Origin: a bacterium UBP3_UBA1247
GTDB lineage: Bacteria; UBA3054
Assembly: GCA_002308555.1 (NCBI GenBank)
Contig: DBWD01000081.1
Location: 994 to 6,446 of the forward strand
DNA: 5,453 bases
Reading direction: 5' to 3'
Positions within the stretch are counted from its first letter, which is position 1. Each line of letters starts with the position of its first letter. The notes beneath the pieces were generated by a model, which was given only the letters and a program-made list of their open reading frames with translations, did not search any database and was not told the origin of the DNA. The position numbers were made by a program, and so were the translations under genes. Of this stretch, positions 1 to 5,453 are shown piece by piece.

Positions 1-255
1 AACATTTTCGAGGCCGATCCCAAGGACCTCTATCCCGTCCTTGATCTCGTTCAGAAGATCGCCGCGAAGATGAAGGCGAACCTGAAGTGCGACGGCGTGA
101 ACATTCTCATCAACAACGGCGAGGCGGCGGGGCAGAGCGTCATGCACTGCCACTGGCACATTATTCCCCGGAAGGCGGGGGACGGCTATCATTTCCCGCC
201 CGCGGGAACTTTGAGCCCCGAAGACGCCCAGAAGATCCTCGACGCCCTCAAGTGA
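1..255 (+). CDS. HIT (histidine triad) family hydrolase, 3' part
   Basis: This is the C-terminal 84 residues of a protein that begins upstream of the window; the reading frame is open from base 1 to the TGA at 253-255. The histidine triad is seen directly as HCHWHII at 145-165, preceded by NNGEAAGQSVMH and followed by PR, which is the classic active-site loop and strand of HIT proteins. In the HIT family the middle histidine of the triad is the nucleophile that attacks the alpha-phosphate of nucleotide conjugates such as AMP-lysine or dinucleoside polyphosphates. The enzymes are small and cytosolic, usually 110-140 residues, so roughly 30-50 residues are missing. An internal ATG at 70 is not the real start, because conserved HIT helix sequence (NIFEADPKDLYPVLDLVQKI) lies upstream in frame. 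The natural substrate cannot be told from sequence. The next gene begins 2 bases after the stop, so they are probably co-transcribed. Confidence 0.93.
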   Translation, partial: NIFEADPKDLYPVLDLVQKIAAKMKANLKCDGVNILINNGEAAGQSVMHCHWHIIPRKAGDGYHFPPAGTLSPEDAQKILDALK

Positions 256-257
256 AC

Positions 258-317
258 ATGAGATCCCTGAGATCCTTTCTTGCGTTTTGCCTGATCTCCT
301 TCGCGGCCTTCGCCGCG
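258..317 (+). other. signal peptide of the M16-family protein
   Basis: The first 20 codons give a short basic end (MRSLR), a hydrophobic stretch (SFLAFCLISFAAF) and small residues AFAA followed by EELLP. This fits Sec-dependent export with cleavage near residue 19 or 20. The cysteine at residue 12 sits in LAFC with a hydrophobic tail after it, which is not a convincing lipobox, so a lipoprotein is less likely. The exact cleavage site is inferred. Confidence 0.75.
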
Positions 318-2885
318 GAGGAGCTTCTCCCTTCCTACACCCTGACCAGCTACGTCAGCAACCTGGGCGCGGTCATCTATTCCGCGGACATTCCCGGAGA
401 CCCCGAGGCCGCCGCCCTGATCTGCTTCCACGGCGGCCTGAGCGCGGAGGAGAACCTTATGGGAAGCGGCGAGGCGGCCTTGACGGCCGCCTGGCTCAGG
501 AAAGCCATCGACCGCGCCCGCTTCGCCGGGGACTGCCCCTGGCAGGACGTGGACTGCCGGGTGTCGTACACCCGCGACTCCCTGGAGATCTCCCTCGCCG
601 GCCTGCGGGACAAGCTCAAGCTGGCGCTGCAGTCCGTCTTCGGGATACTTTCCGAGCCGGCTCTCAGCGAAGAGGAGTTTTCGGATCTCAGGGAGAAACT
701 TTCCGCTTTCGCGGCGGAAAAGGAAAAGGACGAGAAGTCGGCCCTTCAGGATCTCTGGCGCAGGACGGCCTTCGACACCATGCTGGAAGCCGTGCCGCTG
801 CAGGGCTATTCCGCCCAGATCGCCAAGCTGATCCTGCCGGAATTCCTCGCTTACCAGAAGCGCGTTTTCGTCTCCGGCAACGTTTCCCTTTCCCTTGCCG
901 GCAGCCTTTACGGCTTCGGCATGGACGACTGCGTGAAGGAATGTTTGGCCAAACTGCCGGAGGGCGTTTTCCTGAAGGACGACCGCGTCGCGGTCAACGA
1001 GGAGAAAGGCGCCAACATCGCCATCAGGACCTCGGAAGGCCAGGACAGCCTGATCTGCGCCGGCTACGTCCTGAGAGCGGGCGGGGAGCAGGGCTCCGCG
1101 CCGGCCCTGACTTTCGCCAGGCTTCTTAAAAAACAGCTGCCCGAGCTGGAGAAAAGGCTGGCCGAGGAATTCCGCCAGCGCATCCCCGTGGAATTCCGCC
1201 AGGAAGAGGAGCTGAACGGGATCTCGCTCAGGCTGCTCTGCCAGGTCTTCCCCGTGGACTGCCCCAAGGCCAGGATCATCATGAGCCGCTGGCTTAAGGA
1301 AGCCGCCGGGAAAAAATACTCCAACGAGGAAGTGCGGGCCGAGGCGGACCGGCTCCTGAGCGAGCTGAGCTTGGAATGCGGGACCTCCCGGGGCGTCGCC
1401 AGGGGACTGTCCCTTTCCGCCCTCCGGAAAAGCGGCCCCTTCGGGCTGCAGGAGCGGGCTAAGAAACTGAACGACCTCACGGCGGAAAAACTGCGCGCCT
1501 ACTGCGCCTCCAACCTGCGCTCCGGCGACCTTGTCATGGTCTGGAGCGACCCGGTGGAGAAACTGGAACCCAGGGCCGCGGAATTCCTGCGCCTGGAAAG
1601 GGAGATCTTGGAGAACATCGGCTACCAGCACGACAGGACCGTGCTGCCGGGCAAGGCTGAGCTGATCGTTCAGAAACGCGAGGACGAGACCATGGTCCGC
1701 TGCGCTTTCATAGCCCTGGGCGGCAACTGGTACGAGGAGACTTTCAACAACGGCGTCTTCGCGGTGCTGGCGGAATTTTTGGCTTCCGGAAGCTACGACC
1801 GACCGGGCTTCCAGAAGACCCTGAGGGAATGCGGGGCCGTGATAAGACCTTTGGACGAGCCCCAGGTCATCGGCTTCGAGGCCACCGTGCCCGCCCGCCA
1901 TTTCGCCAGGGTCCTGCCCTGCCTCTGCCAGGCCTGGACCAAGCCGAAACTGACTGAGGAGAACGTGGCGGAGGCGGTCCGCGGAACGCTGGCCAGGCTG
2001 GCGGCCCAGAACACCAATTACGCGGAGAGCGCGGAAATGCTCATCCGCCAGACGCTCTTCAAGGAGCATCCCTACGCCCTGGACCGCTACGGCAACCCCT
2101 TCGTTATCGAGAGGATCAAAGCCAAGGACGCGGCCGAGTTTTACAAGGAATACATTACTCCCGACAACACCGCGATCGTTATCAGCGGCCCCGTGAACGA
2201 AAAGGAAGCGGCCCTGACGGTCCTGCGGGAGTGCAAGGAGTTTTTCGGAAAGGAAAGGGCGCTGGCCCAGAACGAGCGGGCCGACTCCAAGCCCAGGATC
2301 AAGGCGGAAGTCCCGTCCTTCGGGGAACTGCGCCCGGAGCGGGAAAAACGTTTCACCGCGCCGGAGCAGGAGGCCATGGCCGTCCTGGGAAGCGCGCTGC
2401 CCGGCGGGGAGGAGGACGAGGCTTTGCCCTGCCTTTTCTCCTGGAGCATGGAGAAAACTTTCCGGCGCTGCCTTTTCAAACTGAAGGAAAAATACGGGGA
2501 GAACGCGGTGGGCAGAAACGGCTTCGCCTTCTACCCCGGCTACGGCGCCGGCTACTGGTACGCCTGGTTCAGGATCAAGCCCAAGCTGGCGGAAGAGGCG
2601 CTGGAGGAGGCCGCCAAGGTCTTCGAGGAGACCCAGGCCGAACTGGGAGATCCGGAAGGCTTCGCGAAACTGAAAGCCTCCGCTTCCCAGGCGGCGGCGC
2701 TCTACGCCCGGCGCTCCCCGGATTTCATGAAGCGGGCTTACCGCAGGACGCTCTATTCCACCAACGACTGGCCGGACATCATCCGGGCGGCGGAAAATCT
2801 TGGCTTCGAGAGCGCGAGCAATTACGTGAAGCGCGTTCAGGCTCCTTCCAAAGTCCTCGTCATGCCGGAAACAGAAGGGCTATGA
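258..2885 (+). CDS. exported M16 (insulinase/pitrilysin) family protein lacking the HxxEH zinc motif
   Basis: An 875-residue protein. Residues 1-20 are a type I signal peptide (basic MRSLR, hydrophobic core, AFAA before EE), so it probably acts in the periplasm or outside the cell. The body fits the four-domain single-chain M16 layout: domain 1 about 30-215, domain 2 about 245-435, domain 3 about 465-650, domain 4 about 685-870. Family signals seen directly are LPEFLAYQKRVFVSGNVSLS (194-213) and, more strongly, FKEHPYALDRYGNP (601-614) and YKEYITPDNTAIVISGPV (629-646), which match the end of an M16 domain. Active M16 peptidases bind zinc with HxxEH. The equivalent place in domain 1 reads AALTAA (73-78) and in domain 3 VLAEF (503-507), so neither half has the histidines. 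It is therefore probably a non-catalytic partner or chaperone-like member, or its activity is lost; this is inference. ATG 258 puts the signal peptide at the N-terminus; GTG 252 is an alternative only two codons earlier. No clear ribosome binding site is present, so translation is probably coupled to the HIT gene. Confidence 0.85.
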   Translation: MRSLRSFLAFCLISFAAFAAEELLPSYTLTSYVSNLGAVIYSADIPGDPEAAALICFHGGLSAEENLMGSGEAALTAAWLRKAIDRARFAGDCPWQDVDCRVSYTRDSLEISLAGLRDKLKLALQSVFGILSEPALSEEEFSDLREKLSAFAAEKEKDEKSALQDLWRRTAFDTMLEAVPLQGYSAQIAKLILPEFLAYQKRVFVSGNVSLSLAGSLYGFGMDDCVKECLAKLPEGVFLKDDRVAVNEEKGANIAIRTSEGQDSLICAGYVLRAGGEQGSAPALTFARLLKKQLPELEKRLAEEFRQRIPVEFRQEEELNGISLRLLCQVFPVDCPKARIIMSRWLKEAAGKKYSNEEVRAEADRLLSELSLECGTSRGVARGLSLSALRKSGPFGLQERAKKLNDLTAEKLRAYCASNLRSGDLVMVWSDPVEKLEPRAAEFLRLEREILENIGYQHDRTVLPGKAELIVQKREDETMVRCAFIALGGNWYEETFNNGVFAVLAEFLASGSYDRPGFQKTLRECGAVIRPLDEPQVIGFEATVPARHFARVLPCLCQAWTKPKLTEENVAEAVRGTLARLAAQNTNYAESAEMLIRQTLFKEHPYALDRYGNPFVIERIKAKDAAEFYKEYITPDNTAIVISGPVNEKEAALTVLRECKEFFGKERALAQNERADSKPRIKAEVPSFGELRPEREKRFTAPEQEAMAVLGSALPGGEEDEALPCLFSWSMEKTFRRCLFKLKEKYGENAVGRNGFAFYPGYGAGYWYAWFRIKPKLAEEALEEAAKVFEETQAELGDPEGFAKLKASASQAAALYARRSPDFMKRAYRRTLYSTNDWPDIIRAAENLGFESASNYVKRVQAPSKVLVMPETEGL

Positions 2886-3781
2886 GAGAAGAGGAACTTA
2901 TTGGCCTGGCCGGGAAATATTTTTCTCCCGGCTTGCGCGCGGGCGAGATTTCGCGGGGGATAGGGGACGACTGCGCCGTGGTGAGATTCGACGGCCGGAA
3001 CGACCTTGTCATTACCTGCGACACCCTTTGCGAGGGGACGCATTTCCTCAAGGGCACACCTTCGGAAAAAGTCGCCCGCAAACTGCTGGCGGTCAATCTT
3101 AGCGACGTGGCGGCCATGGGCGGGGAGCCCTGGCTCGCCGTCCTTTCCTTCGCCGCGCCCAGGGGAATACCGGACAAATACGCCAGGGCTTTTTTCGCCG
3201 CCCTGGGAAAGGAGGCGGAAAAATTCGGCCTCGCCATTGTCGGCGGGGACTGCGTGGCCTCGAAGACCCTGACGCTGACTCTCACCCTGCTGGGCAAAGT
3301 CAGGCGCGGCCGGGCCCTGCTCAGATCCGGCGCGCGGGAAAACGACATGGTCTTCGTGACGGGAAGGCTGGGCGGAACGCTGAAGAGCGGGCGCCATCTT
3401 TCCTTCGAGCCCAGGCTGGCGGAGGCCCGCTGGCTCGCGAAAAATTTCCGGCCCAGCGCCATGATGGATCTTTCCGACGGTCTTTTGGAGGACGGCGGAA
3501 AGCTCGCCCGGGCCTCCTCCCTCACAATGGACCTCAGGGGCGGCCTCGTCCCCAGGGCGGAGGGCTGCGGCCTCAGGGAGGCGCTGACCGGCGGCGAGGA
3601 TTTCGAGCTGCTGCTGACGGTGCCGGCGGAAAATTTCAGCGAGCGCAAGCGAACTCTCTTCCAAAAGAAATTCGGCTTGGAGCTGAGCCTGGTGGGCGCC
3701 ATGATCCCCCGCGGCGGAGCGGATCTTCTTTTGGACGGGAAAAAACCGGCCTGGAGGGGCTATGCGCATTTCGGAGTTTGA
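2882..3781 (+). CDS. thiL: thiamine-monophosphate kinase ThiL
   Basis: ThiL uses ATP to phosphorylate thiamine monophosphate to thiamine diphosphate, the last step of vitamin B1 cofactor synthesis, in the cytosol. It belongs to the PurM/AIR-synthase-like fold. The 299-residue product has the family motifs in order: GIGDDCAVV (26-34) with the metal-binding aspartates, TCDTLCEGTHF (45-55), AVNLSDVAAMGGEP (70-83), GGDC (121-124) in the nucleotide and metal loop, MDLSDGLLEDGGKLA (195-209), and TGGEDFELLLTVP (236-248) in the C-terminal half. It is somewhat shorter than E. coli ThiL (325 residues); the shortening seems to lie in the linkers around 160-195 and 218-236, with motifs intact. ATG 2882 overlaps the M16 stop as ATGA, and AGAAGG at 2873-2878 is a close-spaced ribosome binding site. 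No other thiamine gene is in the window, so the context here is a housekeeping string and not a thi operon. Confidence 0.95.
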   Translation: MREEELIGLAGKYFSPGLRAGEISRGIGDDCAVVRFDGRNDLVITCDTLCEGTHFLKGTPSEKVARKLLAVNLSDVAAMGGEPWLAVLSFAAPRGIPDKYARAFFAALGKEAEKFGLAIVGGDCVASKTLTLTLTLLGKVRRGRALLRSGARENDMVFVTGRLGGTLKSGRHLSFEPRLAEARWLAKNFRPSAMMDLSDGLLEDGGKLARASSLTMDLRGGLVPRAEGCGLREALTGGEDFELLLTVPAENFSERKRTLFQKKFGLELSLVGAMIPRGGADLLLDGKKPAWRGYAHFGV

Positions 3782-4190
3782 GATGAAAGCCGCCAGCGCG
3801 AAAGCCGCCGTGGCCGCCGGGGAAAGGCTGGCGCCTTACCTGGAGCCCGGGGACGTTCTCTGCCTGAAAGGCGAGCTGGGGGCGGGCAAGACCACTTTCG
3901 TGAAAGGGCTCATCCGCGCGCTGCAGGGTGAGGAGACGCTTTTCCTGGGCAGCCCCACCTACACCCTGATCCAGGAATACCGTTTCAGGAAACCCTTCGT
4001 TTATCATTTCGACTTTTACCGCCTGAAAAGCGCCGAGGAGATCTGGAACATCGGCTGGGAGGAGTATTGCCGTGGCGACGGGATCTGCGTGGTGGAATGG
4101 GCGGATCTTTTCCCGGAGGTCATTCCTCCCGGGGCCCGCTGGCTGGAGTTTTCCAAAAGGGGAGAGGCGAAGCTGCGGGCGGGAAGCTAG
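3762..4190 (+). CDS. tsaE: tRNA t6A37 modification ATPase TsaE
   Basis: TsaE (YjeE) is the ATPase that works with TsaB and TsaD to place threonylcarbamoyl on A37 of tRNAs that read ANN codons. The 142-residue product is of normal length. Seen directly: a P-loop GELGAGKTT (37-45), the switch-like SPTYTLIQEY (64-73), HFDFYRL (82-88), IGWEEYCRGDGICVVEWAD (97-115) and the ending LFPEVIPPGARWLEF (116-130), all typical of the family. ATG 3762 lies inside thiL (20-base overlap) with GGAGG at 3753-3757, 4 bases before it. ATG 3783, just after the thiL stop, has GGAG at 3773-3776 with better spacing and gives a product 7 residues shorter. I prefer 3762 because its extra residues fit the first strand of the fold, but this is not settled. 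The thiL-tsaE order is common; tsaB, often next, is not here. A 97-base AT-rich gap follows. Confidence 0.94.
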   Translation: MRISEFEMKAASAKAAVAAGERLAPYLEPGDVLCLKGELGAGKTTFVKGLIRALQGEETLFLGSPTYTLIQEYRFRKPFVYHFDFYRLKSAEEIWNIGWEEYCRGDGICVVEWADLFPEVIPPGARWLEFSKRGEAKLRAGS

Positions 4191-4287
4191 CGGCATGATT
4201 TTTGCATATAGTACTTACGCGTGAATTAATTTTTGTCAAAATGACAAGAGTCGTTTTGACAAGCCTAATCAAAAATAAAAACACAAT
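4191..4287 (+). promoter_or_regulatory. AT-rich intergenic region, probable promoter and control region of the ABC transporter operon
   Basis: This 97-base gap is the only substantial non-coding stretch in the window. By hand count it is about 31% G+C (30 of 97), against clearly GC-rich genes on both sides. It separates the housekeeping gene string from the ABC transporter genes, so it should hold the promoter of the latter. Candidate elements are TATAGT at 4207-4212, which resembles a -10 box but lacks a good -35, and TTGACA at 4256-4261, a perfect -35 hexamer without a well-placed -10. No convincing sigma-70 pair is found. The last 20 bases are almost pure A/T and contain no Shine-Dalgarno sequence before ATG 4288. 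An inverted-repeat element fills the centre. Confidence 0.6.
4233..4262 (+). repeat. nested inverted repeat with three TGACAA/TTGTCA half-sites
   Basis: Two overlapping symmetries are seen directly. The first is a perfect 6-3-6 palindrome, TTGTCA-AAA-TGACAA, at 4233-4247. The second is a longer 13-base inverted repeat with a 4-base loop: arm 4233-4245, loop AAGA at 4246-4249, arm 4250-4262. Its arms differ at a single position (T4242 opposite G4253), which would be a G-U pair in RNA. TGACAAG also occurs as a direct repeat at 4242-4248 and 4257-4263, exactly 15 bases apart. The layout suits an operator bound by a dimeric repressor or activator, with a third half-site, and it overlaps the TTGACA hexamer. 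A T-run does not follow the hairpin, so a simple intrinsic terminator is unlikely. The regulator is unknown. Confidence 0.6.
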
Positions 4288-5220
4288 ATGATCCAGGTTC
4301 AACATTTGATCAAACTATTCGGCAATTTCCGCGCCGTGGACGACGTGACCTTCGACGTCGCGAAGGGCGAAGTCCTGGGCTTCCTAGGGCCCAACGGCGC
4401 CGGCAAGAGCACGACCATGCGCATGATCACGGGATTTTTCCCGCCCACCTCCGGAACCGCCGTGGTCAACGGTTTCGACATTCAGAAGCAGCCCTTGGAA
4501 GCCAAGCGGCAGATCGGCTACCTGCCGGAAAACGCCCCGGTGTATCCCGACATGACCGTGGAGGGATATTTGAGGTTCATCGCCGAGATCCGCGGCTTCT
4601 CCGGCGAGGAGCTCAGGAAGAAGGTCGGCCGGGCCGTGGAGATCTGCAGCCTGGAGAAAGTGCTGCCCCAGACCGTGGACACGCTTTCCAAAGGCTACAA
4701 GCAGCGCGTCTGCTTCGCCCAGGCCATCCTGCCCGACCCGCCCATACTCATCCTGGACGAGCCCACGGACGGGCTTGACCCCAACCAGAAATTCGAAGTG
4801 CGCCGCATGATCTCCGCCATGGCGGAGAACAAATGCATAATCCTTTCCACCCACATCCTGGAGGAAGTGGACGCGGTCTGCACCAGGGCCGTCATAATCG
4901 CCAACGGCAAGATCGTGGCCAACGGTTCCCCGGAGGAGCTGAAGCGCCGCTCCTCCCTGTACGAGGCCGTCACCCTCTCATTGGACAACGTTCCCGAGGA
5001 CGAGGCCGTGAGCGCCCTCGCCGCCCTGGCCAACGTGGCGAAGGTCGAGATCCTGAAGAAAAACGAGTCCACGCTGGTATTGAGGGCGCTGCCCGCGGGC
5101 GGCAACATCATCGCCCCGGCGGTGGCCGAGGAAGTCAGGAGAAGGGGCTGGCGCAGCACCCAGTTCCATGTGGAAGAAGGACGCCTGGACGAAGTCTTCC
5201 GTAACATCACGAGGCAGTAA
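4288..5220 (+). CDS. ABC-2 type transporter ATP-binding protein, GldA-like
   Basis: A 310-residue cytosolic ATPase that would power the membrane permease encoded next. Motifs seen: Walker A GPNGAGKST (34-42), a Q-loop region IGYLPENAPVYPDMTV (76-91) in which E81 stands near where glutamine is usual, signature LSKGYKQRV (133-141) in place of LSGGQ, Walker B ILILDEPTDGLDP (153-165) with the D-loop, and the H-loop STH (187-189). Residues from about 220 to 310 form the C-terminal accessory domain common in ABC-2 ATPases, ending in the familiar LDEVFRNIT. The E in the Q-loop and the LSKGY signature are usual in the GldA/NosF/CcmA-like exporter group, so they are not defects. The substrate cannot be told; GldA is named for gliding motility in Bacteroidetes, but homologues are widespread in non-gliding bacteria. 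ATG 4288 has no Shine-Dalgarno sequence and an A-rich leader; MIQVQHLIKLFGNFRAVDDV is a normal family N-terminus, which supports this start. Confidence 0.95.
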   Translation: MIQVQHLIKLFGNFRAVDDVTFDVAKGEVLGFLGPNGAGKSTTMRMITGFFPPTSGTAVVNGFDIQKQPLEAKRQIGYLPENAPVYPDMTVEGYLRFIAEIRGFSGEELRKKVGRAVEICSLEKVLPQTVDTLSKGYKQRVCFAQAILPDPPILILDEPTDGLDPNQKFEVRRMISAMAENKCIILSTHILEEVDAVCTRAVIIANGKIVANGSPEELKRRSSLYEAVTLSLDNVPEDEAVSALAALANVAKVEILKKNESTLVLRALPAGGNIIAPAVAEEVRRRGWRSTQFHVEEGRLDEVFRNITRQ

Positions 5221-5222
5221 AA

Positions 5223-5453
5223 ATGAAAGCGGTGATCAGTATCATAAAAAGAGAGATGAACGGCTACTTCGGCTCACCGGTGGCCTATGTTTTCATCGTA
5301 ATATTCCTTATTCTCTGCGGTTTCTTCACTTTCCAGTTCGGCGACTTTTACAACGGCAACGACGCCAGCCTGAGAACTTTCTTCGTCTGGCATCCCTGGC
5401 TCTACCTCTTCCTCATTCCCGCCGTGGCCATGAGGATGTGGGCGGAGGAGCGC
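5223..5453 (+). CDS. ABC-2 type transporter permease, GldF-like, N-terminal part
   Basis: The first 77 codons are visible and the frame is open to the window end. It begins 2 bases after the ATPase stop, with GAGG at 5211-5214 as a well-spaced ribosome binding site (8 bases). The sequence starts with a short amphipathic segment (MKAVISIIKREMNGYFGSP) typical of ABC-2 permeases, then a first membrane helix at about residues 20-42 (VAYVFIVIFLILCGFFTFQF). A short polar loop, FGDFYNGNDASLRTFF, follows, and then a second hydrophobic segment, WLYLFLIPAVAMRMWAEER, at about 59-77. The ending AMRMWAEER matches the conserved place in this family that normally continues into a Gly-Thr-Glu-rich coupling segment. 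It would form the membrane channel for the ATPase just upstream. Substrate unknown. A full protein should be about 240 residues. Confidence 0.9.
   Translation, partial: MKAVISIIKREMNGYFGSPVAYVFIVIFLILCGFFTFQFGDFYNGNDASLRTFFVWHPWLYLFLIPAVAMRMWAEER

Noticed and set aside
87..257. Upstream extension of the M16 frame to an ATG at 87
   Set aside because: The added residues are Arg/Gly/Pro-rich, overlap the HIT gene out of frame, and would bury the signal peptide 57 residues inside the protein.
189..2069. A 626-codon open frame on the minus strand opposite the M16 gene
   Set aside because: It is a compositional shadow of the GC-rich coding strand: the translation has no recognisable domain and is rich in Gly, Ala, Gln and Leu, while the plus strand encodes clear M16 domains.
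2231..2881. Upstream extension of the thiL frame to an ATG at 2231
   Set aside because: The extra residues are low-complexity Gly/Arg-rich sequence inside the M16 gene; normal ThiL begins at the ATG at 2882 with a ribosome binding site.
2837..3769. Minus-strand open frames of about 280-310 codons opposite thiL
   Set aside because: They lie wholly opposite a motif-complete ThiL and show no family signal of their own.
4172..4203. Possible intrinsic terminator after tsaE (GCTGC with GCGGC, then ATGATTTTT)
   Set aside because: The stem has only five pairs, one of them G-U, the loop is 13 bases, and the T-run is short and displaced; too weak to call.
4201..4235. Bacteroidetes-style promoter (TTTG, then TAnnTTTG)
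   Set aside because: TTTG at 4201-4204 and TAATTTTTG at 4227-4235 resemble it, but the second element is one base too long and the spacing is slightly long; not enough to annotate.
4288..5220. Degenerate ABC ATPase because of LSKGY in place of LSGGQ and E in the Q-loop region
   Set aside because: These variants are normal in the GldA-like ABC-2 group, and Walker A, Walker B, D-loop and H-loop are intact.

Overview
The window looks like ordinary chromosomal DNA from a high-GC bacterium. Every recognisable gene lies on the plus strand. A Gram-negative lineage is likely: there is an exported M16-family protein, and the ATPase and permease pair resembles the GldA/GldF branch of ABC-2 transporters. 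Translation starts are mixed. Some genes have a short purine-rich Shine-Dalgarno-like stretch, and the ABC ATPase has none. The protein style would suit the Planctomycetes-Verrucomicrobia-Chlamydiae/Lentisphaerae side or a relative, but this is an impression from composition and gene order, not a taxonomic result.

Positions 1-4190 hold a tightly packed gene string. It begins with the 3' end of a histidine-triad (HIT) hydrolase. Two bases after its stop comes an 875-residue exported protein with four M16 (insulinase/pitrilysin) domains. That is followed by thiL (thiamine-monophosphate kinase) through an ATGA overlap, then tsaE (the tRNA t6A modification ATPase) through a 20-base overlap. The spacing implies one transcript and coupled translation. 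The thiL-tsaE adjacency is common in bacteria, but tsaB and rimI, which often follow, are absent here.

Positions 4191-4287 are the only real intergenic gap. It is about 31% G+C, in sharp contrast to its GC-rich flanks, and carries an unusual nested inverted-repeat element built from three copies of TGACAA/TTGTCA. This is the best regulatory candidate in the window.

Positions 4288-5453 start a second transcription unit: an ABC-2 type ATPase with a GldA-like arrangement, then 2 bases later the N-terminal 77 codons of its membrane permease, cut by the window end. In related clusters a GldG-like auxiliary protein and a DUF4340 protein often follow; that part lies outside this window.

No RNA gene, CRISPR array, insertion sequence, phage gene or clearly new system is visible. 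The most interesting points are the M16 protein, whose zinc-binding HxxEH motif is missing from both halves, and the palindromic element before the ABC transporter genes.
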